Shown: positions 8,349-17,015 of the stretch, one piece after another
How the letters are laid out: each line of letters starts with the position of its first letter
Position numbering within the stretch: position 1 is the first letter of the stretch
NCBI GenBank assembly: GCA_026003235.1
Contig: BPGW01000005.1
Span: forward strand, 62,001 to 126,000
From: Bacteroidia bacterium
Lineage (GTDB): Bacteria; Bacteroidota; Bacteroidia; SpSt-205
Reading direction: 5' to 3'
Length of the DNA stretch: 64,000 bases
Program-made: the position numbers and the translations under genes
Notes under the pieces: generated by a model
What the model was told of the DNA's origin: nothing
Seen by the model: the letters and a program-made list of their open reading frames with translations, nothing else
The model's database searches: none

Positions 8349-8414
8349 GAGAGGCGGTGGCTGGCGCAGGCAGGGTTAAACTCTAATGCGGTAAATTAGC
8401 TGCGAGGTTCAAGG

Positions 8415-9605
8415 ATGGCAAAGGAGAGACCGCCAACGTATCGCTTTTCCTGGCTTCGGCTGGGCAATTGGAAGAACTTCCTGAGGGCGGAGCTTCCCCT
8501 TGGGCAGCGTGTCTTTTTGGTGGGGCCCAACGCGTCAGGCAAATCTAACCTGCTGGATGTGTTTCGTTTTCTGCGGGACCTGGTTTCGGAGGGCGGTGGG
8601 TTGCAGGCTGCCGTGAACCGACGCGGGGGAGTGAAGGCGATTCGTTGTCTGGCGGCGCGACAATATCCGGATATCGAGATGGCCGTGCGCATAGCCGAGG
8701 CTGAGGCGGACGACCCTTCGGAGTTCCTGTGGCACTACGAGCTGGTCTTCAACCAGGACTCACGGCGACGTGCGGTCATCAAGCGGGAAAAAGTGGTGCG
8801 GCGAAACCCCACAACCGGCAAGGAAGAGATCCTCTTGGAACGACCCACGCATGAAGATACGGCCGATCCTGAACGGCTCACGCAAACGCACCTGGAGCAG
8901 ATTACGATGAACCAGGCATTTCGGGAGGTGGCCTTGTTTTTTGCTTCGGTGCGATATCTGCATATTGTGCCGCAGCTTATTCGGGAACCGGATCGATCGG
9001 TGGGGCGGAAGCATGATCCTTATGGGGGGGATTTTTTGGAGCAAATTGCCCGCACCAGCGAAAAGACCCGTAATGCATGGCTTCGGCGCATTCGCGAGGC
9101 TCTCACCGTGGCGGTGCCGCAGCTTCAAGAAATTGAGCTCTGGCGTGACGAGCGTGGCACGCCTCACCTGCGCGCAAAATACGAGAACTGGCGCCTGCGG
9201 GGCGCTTGGCAAACCGAGGAACAACTCTCCGATGGTACACTACGGCTTTTAGGACTCTTGTGGTCCCTCTTGGAAGGACGCGGACCCGTGCTTCTGGAGG
9301 AGCCTGAACTCTCTCTGCACCCCGAAGTGATTCGCTACCTTCCCCAGATGTTTGCCCGGGTGCAGAGCCGCACTGGGCGACAGATCCTGACGAGCACGCA
9401 TTCGGCTGAACTGCTGCAAGACGAAGGCATTGCCCCAGAAGAAGTTGTGCTGCTCCAGCCCGGAAGGGAAGCGACAGAAGTCCGTCGGGTAGCCGATATT
9501 CAGGAAGCGAAACACCTGCTGAAGGGAGGAATCCCTGCCGGAGAAATCGCCGTAAGCTTCACCAAACCAGAGAGAATAGAACAACTTCCTCGCTTTGGAG
9601 AATAG
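8415..9605 (+). CDS. AAA family ATPase (AAA_21, ABC/OLD-type)
   Basis: The 396-residue ATPase is of the SMC/ABC-like AAA_21 type. It shows Walker A GPNASGKS (residues 37-44), an ABC-signature-like LSDGTLRLLGLLWSL (about 270-284), Walker B VLLEEPELSLHPE (about 291-303) and a switch histidine region LTSTHSAELL. There is no long coiled coil. It ends three bases before a TOPRIM-like gene and is co-transcribed with it. Paired ATPase plus TOPRIM-like nuclease genes occur in several anti-phage systems (OLD, Gabija, PARIS-like), where the ATPase senses infection and licenses the nuclease. I infer such a two-gene unit here. The start ATG 8415 follows AAGG, a weak ribosome site. Confidence 0.85.
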   Translation: MAKERPPTYRFSWLRLGNWKNFLRAELPLGQRVFLVGPNASGKSNLLDVFRFLRDLVSEGGGLQAAVNRRGGVKAIRCLAARQYPDIEMAVRIAEAEADDPSEFLWHYELVFNQDSRRRAVIKREKVVRRNPTTGKEEILLERPTHEDTADPERLTQTHLEQITMNQAFREVALFFASVRYLHIVPQLIREPDRSVGRKHDPYGGDFLEQIARTSEKTRNAWLRRIREALTVAVPQLQEIELWRDERGTPHLRAKYENWRLRGAWQTEEQLSDGTLRLLGLLWSLLEGRGPVLLEEPELSLHPEVIRYLPQMFARVQSRTGRQILTSTHSAELLQDEGIAPEEVVLLQPGREATEVRRVADIQEAKHLLKGGIPAGEIAVSFTKPERIEQLPRFGE

Positions 9606-9608
9606 CCC

Positions 9609-10205
9609 ATGGTTCGTGTCTGCATCGCTGTAGAGGGTTTGTTGGATGAGACGGTGGCCAAGCGGCTCGTCCACTTCGTCGGCGCCGAACCGGGTCCGGT
9701 CTTTGGGAAGCAAGGAAAGAGTCAATTGCTGCAAAAACTCTCTGGGTACAACAACGCTGGACAGTATGCCCCCTGGTTTGTGCTGGTGGACCTTGACAGG
9801 GACGCCGATTGTGCACCGCCGTTTCGGGTGCGGGTGCTTCCGAATCCAGCACCGCTCGTGTGTTTTCGCATCGCTGTGCGTATGGTAGAAGCGTGGCTGC
9901 TGGCGGACCGACAAAACTTTGCCCGCTTTCTGGATATTTCAGGGGAGATTATCCCACCCAATCCTGAAGCCTTGGAGAATCCGAAACAGGAGATTATCCG
10001 CCTTGCACGGAAGTCCCGCAGCCGGGATATCCTCCTTGATCTTGTGCCCCGGCAGGGCACGACTGCGCCGGTGGGCCCTGCCTACACTTTCCGATTGAGC
10101 GAATTCGCTGCTAAAGACTGGAATCCTGGAGAGGCTTGCCGCCATGCCCCAAGCTTAGAGCGGGCGATTCGGTGTCTGAAAAACTTAGTCAAAAGTCAGC
10201 TATGA
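9609..10205 (+). CDS. DUF4276/TOPRIM-like protein, partner of the AAA ATPase
   Basis: The 198-residue protein has an N-terminal AVEGLLDE motif (Glu9) and a later VDLDRD motif (Asp61, Asp63, Asp65). This is the Glu plus DxD arrangement of TOPRIM folds as seen in DUF4276 proteins. TOPRIM domains bind metal and cleave or join nucleic acid, and in defence systems they act as the effector nuclease beside an ATPase. The gene follows the AAA gene by three bases, and its stop overlaps the start of the big helicase (ATGA), tying the pair into the same transcript as the DUF1998 helicase. Family membership is from motifs only, and catalytic activity is inferred. Confidence 0.7.
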   Translation: MVRVCIAVEGLLDETVAKRLVHFVGAEPGPVFGKQGKSQLLQKLSGYNNAGQYAPWFVLVDLDRDADCAPPFRVRVLPNPAPLVCFRIAVRMVEAWLLADRQNFARFLDISGEIIPPNPEALENPKQEIIRLARKSRSRDILLDLVPRQGTTAPVGPAYTFRLSEFAAKDWNPGEACRHAPSLERAIRCLKNLVKSQL

Positions 10206-13200
10206 GCATTTTTGAGCTTCATGAGCGGGTGCTGGCTGATTACGGGGACTTTGTGGGGTCCTTTGTGAACATCCACGACGAGCGCCTTCGTGCGTTTGTG
10301 CGGCGGATGCTGGAGGAGGAGCGCCAGCTTTGGCCGGAGCCGCTTCTGCAGCTTTCTCCTTCCTACCAACGGGCTCAGACGGTGGAGGAGCTGGCCCAGG
10401 AAGGGGTTCTCCACGAGGAGACGGCGCGCATTTTCCGACGGGCTGGTGGGGAAAGCTTCCGGCTCTTTCGTCATCAGGTGGAGGCGATTCGCCTGGCGGC
10501 CGAAGGGAAAAGCTTTGTGGTCACGTCGGGCACGGGTTCCGGTAAGAGCTTTTGCTACTTCATTCCCATTGTGGATGCGGTGGTGCGCACGGGGGTTTCG
10601 GGGCTGGTGGCCCTGGTGGTCTACCCCATGAACGCCCTGGTCAACTCGCAGGAGCAGGCGCTGCGGGAGCTGGCTAACCGCTACCGCGAGCGCACCGGCC
10701 GAGAGATGCCTGTCCGCTTTGCCCGCTACACCGGCGAAACCCCTGAAGAGGAGCGAGAGCAGATTCGCCGTCATCCTCCCCACATCCTGCTTACCAACTA
10801 CGTGATGGCCGAGCTGCTTTTGGTGCGTCCCGAAGACCGGCCTCTCCTTGCTTTGCCCTCCCCCCCTTCGTCCTTGGCTGCCTCTCAGCCCCCCTTCTTC
10901 CTGGTTTTTGACGAACTGCACACCTATCGGGGTCGGCAAGGGGCGGACGTAGCGATGCTGGTGCGTCGGCTGCGGTCGCGGCTGGAGCGTTCTGCGGTGG
11001 TGCATATTGGTACGTCGGCCACGCTGGTAGCGCACCCGGGGGCCACACCGCAAGAGCGAAGGCAGGTGGTGGCGGATTTTGCCAGCCGGTTTTTTGGCAC
11101 GCGCATCACGCCCCAGGAAATCGTGGAGGAGACGCTGGAGCCGGCCACGGTGGGAGGCTTTCCTACGGCGCAAGAGCTGGTTCAGGCGCTGGATGAGCCG
11201 TTTCCCCAGGAGGGAGAGGCCTTGCGTCGGCATCCGCTGGCCCGGTGGGTGGAGTATGCGATGGGGGTAGAGGAAGAGGCGGATGGGCATTTGCGACGCC
11301 GGCCGCCGCGCTCGCTTTCCGAAGTGGCCGAGGCCCTGGCCCAGTACACGGGTCAGCCCCCCGACACGTGCCAAGCCCGTCTGCAAGCCTTCTTTACCCA
11401 CCTTGCCCAGCGCAATCGCCAGCTTTCCGAGCCGTTCTTTGCCTTCAAGCTGCACCAGTTTATCTCGCAGGGGCGAGCGGTGTACGCCACCTTAGAGCCG
11501 CCTGCGGAACGAAAGTTCTCCGCCGAAGGGGAAGGGGTAGCGGAACTGCCCTTGTTTCCTTTGCGTTTTTGTCGCCTCTGCGGCCAAGACTACTACCATG
11601 TGGTGCGCACGGCTGACGGGCGGTTTTTGCCCTACCCGGTGGGGGAGGAGCCGCCGGAAGAGGTAGGACAAGGGGGTTACCTGGCTTTTGTGGAGGACTG
11701 GAACGAAAGCTACCTCCCCGACGATTGGCGGGATGAACAAGGGCGCCTTACACGAACCTGGCGCGATCGCGTGCCGCAGCTCGTCTGGGTGCGCCCCGAT
11801 GGCACCTTGGCCGCCGGGCCGGCGTCAGAGACCCACCAAGCCTGGTGGCAAGCCCGCAAGTTCTGGCTCTGCTTGCGATGCGGAGAATACTACACCGAGC
11901 GCGAACAGGACTTTACCAAGCTTTCGCACCTCTCCAGCGAAGGGCGCTCTTCGGCTACGACGGTCTTGGCTACCGCCGTGCTACGCGCCGCCAAGCAAAC
12001 CGGCACCGCCGTACGCGATAAGCTGCTGACTTTCACCGACAGCCGGCAAGACGCTTCCCTCCAAGCCGGCCACTTCAACGACTTTGTTCAAATGGCGGTT
12101 CTGCGGTCGGGGCTCTACGCTGCGCTTGCGCAGCATGGCCAACTCCGTTTTGACACCCTTACCTCCGAAACCGTGCGCCACATGGGGCTGGACCTGAAAG
12201 ACATTGCGCAAAACCCCTCCTTAGATCCCCGTTCCGCCCTCGCCCAAGAGGTGTGGAAGACCTTTGAGGACTTGACCGAATACCGGCTTTATGCGGATTT
12301 GCGGCGGGGTTGGCGTGTGCTCCAACCCAACCTGGAAGAAGTAGGCCTGTTGCGCCTTGCCTACCAGGGCCTCTCAGAGGCCTGTGAGCGGGACGAGATT
12401 TGGGAGGGCGTTCCGGTGCTGCGGTCTTGCCCGCCCCAAGAGCGCTTCCGGATCGTGCATGCGGTGCTGGACCACTTTCGGAAGCGGCTGGCTATAGGGG
12501 CGCGGGTCCTGGAGAAGTCGTTTCAGCAGCAGCTGCGTCGTCGGGCTGGGCAGCACCTCAACGAGTTTTGGGGGCTTGACCCGGATGCCGATTTCCTGTA
12601 CGAGGGCCGGTGGTTTGTGCGGCCCACAGGCCAGGCTACCCGCTTACCTCCCGGCGAATTCTATCGGCTCAGCGGGCGCACGGCCTTGGGGCGTTTTCTA
12701 CAGGAGGCGCTTGGGCTGGATGCAAAAGGCCTGGAGGGATTTCTGCCGCCGTTTCTGGAGGTGCTGGTCAGACAGGGCTTCCTGCAGTATGGCCATCCGC
12801 TGCGGGGCTATGAGGGCTATCGGCTTGAGGCTGCTTGCCTGGTGTGGCAGGTAGGGGACGCTGCGCCGCCGCCGCCAGACCCCGTCTACGCGCGCGGGGG
12901 ACGGGAAACGATGCCGGCCAACGCCTTCTTTCAGCGCCTGTACTCGGGCGTAGCGCGGGAACTGGCTTCGCTGGAAGCGCGCGAACACACCGCCCAAGTG
13001 GTTTCACCGGGGGAGCGCCAGCGTCGGGAACGGCGTTTTCGCTGGCTGCCCGAAGATGCGCAGGACCCTTCGCTGGGACGCCGACTGCCTTACCTGGTCT
13101 GCTCCCCTACCATGGAACTGGGCGTAGATATCGCTGACCTGGATGTGGTGCACCTGCGCAATGTCCCGCCTACCCCAGCCAACTACGCGCAGCGCAGCGG

Positions 13201-15325
13201 ACGCGCAGGACGACAAGGACAAGCGGGGCTTATCCTCACGTACTGCGCGGCTTGGAGTAGCCACGACCAGTACTTTTTCCGCCATCGCGCAGAGATGGTG
13301 GCGGGAGCGGTACGGGCTCCCCGTCTGGACCTGGCTAACGAAGCCCTTATTCGGGCTCACATCCAGGCCGAATGGCTGGCGCAGGTGGGCCTGCCCCTGC
13401 GGCAATCCATTGAAGAGGTCGTCAACACCGAGCATTCCCCTGCCTTTCCCCTGCGGGAGGGCGTGGCGCAGCAGATTCGGCTCGGCGAGGAACAGCAGGG
13501 CCGCCTCCGAGAGCGGCTGCAGCGGATCTTGGCCTTTGACCGGGATGTGCTGGAAAAATCCGGCTGGTTCGGCGAGCCGTGGCTGAAGCGGGTGATTGAG
13601 GAGGCGCCAGAGGCCTTTGACCGAGCTTTTGACCGTTGGCGCGAGCTTTTCCGCATGGCGGAAGCGCAGCTGAAGCAAGCGCAGGATGAGCTGACACGGG
13701 CCCGCAAGCCCGAGGACCAGCAGCAAGCTGAGCGCCGGCAAAAAGAAGCCCTCCGCCAGCGTAACCTCCTCTTGCAGGTGGGGGTAGCCCCTGAAGAAAG
13801 CGACTTTTACCCGTATCGCTACCTGGCTACGGAAGGCTTCCTGCCTGGCTACAACTTCCCTGCGCTGCCCGTGCGCGCGTGGGTGCCCCGCGGAGAGGGT
13901 GAGTTTATGGCTCGGCCTCGGGCCTTGGCTATCCGAGAGTTTGCCCCCCACAACATCGTCTACCACGAAGGGGCCAAGTGGCAGGTGAGGCGCTTTTTCC
14001 TGCCGCCCGGCGGGCTGGAACAGCGCCGCCGAAAACTCCGCCTCTGCTTGGTATGTGGCACTTTCGTGGAGCTGGAGCTGAAGCTGGAACGGTGCCCCGT
14101 CTGCAGTACCCTCTTTGATGGAACCAATAGCCAGGTCGAGACGCTCTTGGACCTGCCCAACGTGCGCCTCGTCCGCCGGGAACGCATCACCTCCAACGAA
14201 GAAGAGCGCGTCCGATTAGGGTATGACTTGCAGGTCTTCTACCAGTTTGCGCCGGTGGAATCCGGCTACCGAACGGTAGAAGCCGATGTTCAGACCAGCG
14301 AGGGGGTGCCCTTCCGCCTGATCTATGCGCCCGCCGCTACCCTCCTGCACATCAATCGCGGGTGGCGGGGACGCTCAGGGGGCTTCTTCGTGGACCTGAA
14401 CTCCGGCGAGCTGCTTACCGACGCCCAAGTGGAACAGGAGCTAAAATCTTCTGGCGGCCCCCCTTCCACCGCCCACCGAGAACGCACAGCCCTGTGCGTT
14501 TGGGCAACCCACAATGTGCTGCTCTTGCGCCTATTGGACCCCAGGCTGCAAGAAAAGGTCCCCGTCCTGGAGGCGACCTTACTCTATGCCCTCAAGCGGG
14601 GGATGGAGCAGGTGTTTCAGCTGGAAGAAAACGAGCTGGGCGTCCAGCGCATAGGACAGCAGGAGCATCGCGCCCTGCTCTTTTACGAAGCGGCCGAAGG
14701 AGGGCTTGGTGTGCTGCGTCGGCTGGTAGAGGAGCCCGGAGCGCTGGCGCTGGTGGCTCAAGAAGCGCTTCGCATCTGCCACACAGCGCCGGACGGAGCA
14801 GACCAAAAGCCCGAATGTAAGCGCGCCTGCTACGAATGCTTGCTGAGCTTTCAGAACCAGATGGAATCCCACCTGCTGGACCGGCGCCGTATCCAGCCTC
14901 TCCTGCAGGAGCTGAGCACAGCGCAGGTAGCCCTGCGAATAAAGGGCGTGAGTCGGGAAGAGCACCTGGCTTGGCTTTGGAAGCAAACCCAATCCGAGCT
15001 GGAGCGGCGCTTCCTGACTTTCCTGGCAGAGGGCGGCTACCGCCTCCCCGACAAGGCACAAAAGTCCATCCAGGAGCCCCGCTGCATCGCGGATTTCTTT
15101 TATGAGCCCCGTGTGGTGCTTTTCTGCGACGGGCCGGTGCACGATCGCCCTGATCAGCGCCGCATAGATGGGGCCTTACGAGAGCGGCTGCAGGAACAAG
15201 GCTATCGTGTCCTGGTGCTGCGCGCCGAGGAGAACCTGGAAGGCTTTGTCCGAGCGCATCCCGATGTATTTGGGATGGGTGCTTCCTTTGCGCAGAGCTT
15301 AGGGGGCCATCCGCCGCAGGATTAA
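10202..15325 (+). CDS. Large DEAD/DEAH helicase with DUF1998 and nuclease-like C-terminus (DrmA-DrmB / DruE-like)
   Basis: The 1707-residue protein carries a full superfamily 2 helicase: Walker A GTGSGKS (near residue 110), motif II DELH (near 236), SAT-type GTSATL, motif V GVDIADLD (near 973) and motif VI QRSGRAGRQGQ (near 996). Cysteine pairs CRLCG (near 457) and CLRCG (near 557), a zinc-ribbon CLVCG with CPVC (near 1282) and the DUF1998 hallmark CKRACYECL (near 1539) follow. The last 110 residues (ADFFYE, FCDGPVHD) resemble a PD-(D/E)XK or DUF559-type nuclease. I chose ATG 10202, which overlaps the previous stop, over an upstream start at 10136. Helicase plus DUF1998 in one chain resembles Druantia DruE, or a fusion of DISARM DrmA and DrmB. 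It is the likely DNA-translocating core of the island; the system name remains uncertain. Confidence 0.88.
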   Translation: MSIFELHERVLADYGDFVGSFVNIHDERLRAFVRRMLEEERQLWPEPLLQLSPSYQRAQTVEELAQEGVLHEETARIFRRAGGESFRLFRHQVEAIRLAAEGKSFVVTSGTGSGKSFCYFIPIVDAVVRTGVSGLVALVVYPMNALVNSQEQALRELANRYRERTGREMPVRFARYTGETPEEEREQIRRHPPHILLTNYVMAELLLVRPEDRPLLALPSPPSSLAASQPPFFLVFDELHTYRGRQGADVAMLVRRLRSRLERSAVVHIGTSATLVAHPGATPQERRQVVADFASRFFGTRITPQEIVEETLEPATVGGFPTAQELVQALDEPFPQEGEALRRHPLARWVEYAMGVEEEADGHLRRRPPRSLSEVAEALAQYTGQPPDTCQARLQAFFTHLAQRNRQLSEPFFAFKLHQFISQGRAVYATLEPPAERKFSAEGEGVAELPLFPLRFCRLCGQDYYHVVRTADGRFLPYPVGEEPPEEVGQGGYLAFVEDWNESYLPDDWRDEQGRLTRTWRDRVPQLVWVRPDGTLAAGPASETHQAWWQARKFWLCLRCGEYYTEREQDFTKLSHLSSEGRSSATTVLATAVLRAAKQTGTAVRDKLLTFTDSRQDASLQAGHFNDFVQMAVLRSGLYAALAQHGQLRFDTLTSETVRHMGLDLKDIAQNPSLDPRSALAQEVWKTFEDLTEYRLYADLRRGWRVLQPNLEEVGLLRLAYQGLSEACERDEIWEGVPVLRSCPPQERFRIVHAVLDHFRKRLAIGARVLEKSFQQQLRRRAGQHLNEFWGLDPDADFLYEGRWFVRPTGQATRLPPGEFYRLSGRTALGRFLQEALGLDAKGLEGFLPPFLEVLVRQGFLQYGHPLRGYEGYRLEAACLVWQVGDAAPPPPDPVYARGGRETMPANAFFQRLYSGVARELASLEAREHTAQVVSPGERQRRERRFRWLPEDAQDPSLGRRLPYLVCSPTMELGVDIADLDVVHLRNVPPTPANYAQRSGRAGRQGQAGLILTYCAAWSSHDQYFFRHRAEMVAGAVRAPRLDLANEALIRAHIQAEWLAQVGLPLRQSIEEVVNTEHSPAFPLREGVAQQIRLGEEQQGRLRERLQRILAFDRDVLEKSGWFGEPWLKRVIEEAPEAFDRAFDRWRELFRMAEAQLKQAQDELTRARKPEDQQQAERRQKEALRQRNLLLQVGVAPEESDFYPYRYLATEGFLPGYNFPALPVRAWVPRGEGEFMARPRALAIREFAPHNIVYHEGAKWQVRRFFLPPGGLEQRRRKLRLCLVCGTFVELELKLERCPVCSTLFDGTNSQVETLLDLPNVRLVRRERITSNEEERVRLGYDLQVFYQFAPVESGYRTVEADVQTSEGVPFRLIYAPAATLLHINRGWRGRSGGFFVDLNSGELLTDAQVEQELKSSGGPPSTAHRERTALCVWATHNVLLLRLLDPRLQEKVPVLEATLLYALKRGMEQVFQLEENELGVQRIGQQEHRALLFYEAAEGGLGVLRRLVEEPGALALVAQEALRICHTAPDGADQKPECKRACYECLLSFQNQMESHLLDRRRIQPLLQELSTAQVALRIKGVSREEHLAWLWKQTQSELERRFLTFLAEGGYRLPDKAQKSIQEPRCIADFFYEPRVVLFCDGPVHDRPDQRRIDGALRERLQEQGYRVLVLRAEENLEGFVRAHPDVFGMGASFAQSLGGHPPQD

Positions 15326-15426
15326 GGAAAGGGGTTGTCGTGAGCCCGAATGCTTTTCCAAGCCAAGGCTTAGGGGGCCTCGGCGCGGCCTTAAACGATC
15401 CTGTTTGCCGGGCCTCTCATTTGCTG

Positions 15427-16752
15427 ATGCGAATAGGGTATAAGCTAGCGTGGTTGGGGTGGAGTCTTTTTGGGCAGGGGTTGTACTTTCCGCCGGTGGG
15501 GGATACCACCTGGGCGCGGGTCTCGCCTGCGGCGCTAGGGTGGTGCCAGCCGGCCCTGGACTCCCTTTTAGACTTTGTCGGCTCTACCCGTACGAAGGCT
15601 TTCCTGATCCTTCAGGATGGCCGGCTTGCCGTGGAAGCCTACTTTGGCGGTTTTGGGCGCGATAGCCTGTGGTACTGGGCCTCCGCCGGAAAAACCCTCA
15701 CCGCTTTCCTCATCGGGAAAGCCCAAGAAGAAGGGTACCTTCGCCTCACCGACACCGTAGCTCGGTTTTTAGGGGTGGGGTGGACGAGCTGCCCGCCAGA
15801 AAAGGAGCGCTTCATCACCCTCTGGCATCAGCTCACGATGACGACGGGCTTGAGCGACCAGGTGCCTGATCCAGATTGTACCGATCCCGCTTGCCTGGTG
15901 TGCTGGGCCGACGCGGGCACACGCTGGGCTTATCACAATGCACCCTACACCCTCCTCCATAGGGTGCTGGAGCAGGCCACCGGCCTCTCTACCCAAGCTT
16001 ATTATGCCAGCCGAGTGGGTAGCCGTATCGGAATGCGCGGCTTGTGGGTGCCCGTAGGGTATAATAAGATTTTCTTCAGCGATGCCCGCAGCATGGCGCG
16101 CTTTGGGCTGCTCCTCTTGGCTAAGGGGGTGTGGAACGGTGATACCCTCTTGCGCGACACCGCTTACCTCGGCCAGATGACGCGTCCTTCGCAGCCGTTG
16201 AACCCCTCTTATGGATATCTTACCTGGCTCAATGGCCAGTCGGCTTTCATGCTGCCTGGCCTGCAGGCGGTTTTTTCTGGTTCCCTTACGCCGAGTGCTC
16301 CCCCGGACATGTACGCGGCTATCGGGAAAGGTGCCCAGGTGCTTTGTGTGGTGCCTTCGCAGCGGCTGGTGCTGGTGCGCCTGGGAGAGGCCCCTGACTC
16401 CGGCGGGGCCGTGCCAATCCGGTATGTAGAGGAGCTCTGGCAAAGGTTGAAGCGGGTCTTTTGCCTGGCCGCTGGACTGGAAAGCCCGACTCCCCTCTTG
16501 GCTTTTCAGGTTTTTCCCAGCCCTGCGTCAGAAACGATAACGGTGGCTTTTCGCCTGGCGCAGTCAGGGAGCGTGACGCTGCGGGCGTATGACCTGTATG
16601 GGCGGCAGGTAGTTACGCTGGTCGAGGGGCCTTTGCCTGCGGGCGTGCACCGCTTCAGGTGGGATCTCAGCCAAGTGCCTGCAGGCTGGTATGGGCTACA
16701 CCTCCAGACGGCTACAGGCTCGGAAAGGCGCTGGGTCTATGTGTCGCGATAG
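15427..16752 (+). CDS. Secreted serine hydrolase (class C beta-lactamase family) with type IX secretion sorting domain
   Basis: The 441-residue protein has an N-terminal hydrophobic segment (residues 5-20) consistent with a signal peptide. The catalytic SAGK (Ser86, Lys89) matches the SxxK of the beta-lactamase/transpeptidase fold, YHN is the YxN motif, and GKG near residue 300 may be the third motif. The last 85 residues (VFPSPASETITV, AYDLYGRQV, GWYGLHL and a final VYVSR) form a Por secretion system C-terminal sorting domain, which directs export and surface anchoring through the type IX system. Upstream in-frame GTG 15340 is possible, but ATG 15427 gives the better signal peptide. It is the last plus-strand gene after the defence island and probably unrelated to it. 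The substrate is unknown. Confidence 0.83.
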   Translation: MRIGYKLAWLGWSLFGQGLYFPPVGDTTWARVSPAALGWCQPALDSLLDFVGSTRTKAFLILQDGRLAVEAYFGGFGRDSLWYWASAGKTLTAFLIGKAQEEGYLRLTDTVARFLGVGWTSCPPEKERFITLWHQLTMTTGLSDQVPDPDCTDPACLVCWADAGTRWAYHNAPYTLLHRVLEQATGLSTQAYYASRVGSRIGMRGLWVPVGYNKIFFSDARSMARFGLLLLAKGVWNGDTLLRDTAYLGQMTRPSQPLNPSYGYLTWLNGQSAFMLPGLQAVFSGSLTPSAPPDMYAAIGKGAQVLCVVPSQRLVLVRLGEAPDSGGAVPIRYVEELWQRLKRVFCLAAGLESPTPLLAFQVFPSPASETITVAFRLAQSGSVTLRAYDLYGRQVVTLVEGPLPAGVHRFRWDLSQVPAGWYGLHLQTATGSERRWVYVSR

Positions 16753-17015
16753 AGAGCTCGAGCTTCGGGGCTAAAGACCCCCCCGGAGGGACCTTTTCCA
16801 GGTGCGGTAGAGAGGTGAAAGGGGTGGTTTTTGCGGATTCTGCAGGCTGAAGCCCAGGAGGGAAGACCTGAGCCCTTTTCTGTGGGCTACCTAAGCGTCT
16901 TTTGCCCCTACAAGCGTCAAGGTCCTTCAGTCCTTTCAGCTGGTGCTGCCCCCTTTCAGGAAGGACCCGCAGGAGGTGAGTCCTCTCTCCGCCGAGGCCG
17001 AGATAGCTTCCAGCC
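16753..17015. other. Intergenic region between convergent genes
   Basis: This 263-base gap lies between the 3' ends of the serine hydrolase and the TonB receptor. It holds short GC-rich self-complementary patches (around 16772-16800 and 16920-16970) but no strong stem followed by a T run, no RNA gene that I can recognise and no convincing reading frame. Confidence 0.5.

Noticed and set aside
10196..11455. Long minus-strand open frame opposite the DUF1998 helicase
   Set aside because: Composition and lack of family motifs mark it as a shadow of the real gene; the same holds for 18561-19553 (plus) and 60313-61749 (minus).
16840..16880. Cobalamin riboswitch (AAGCCCAGGAGGGAAGACCTGAG-like B12 box)
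   Set aside because: Only a loose match to the B12 box; the rest of the riboswitch consensus is absent and no downstream plus-strand gene follows.
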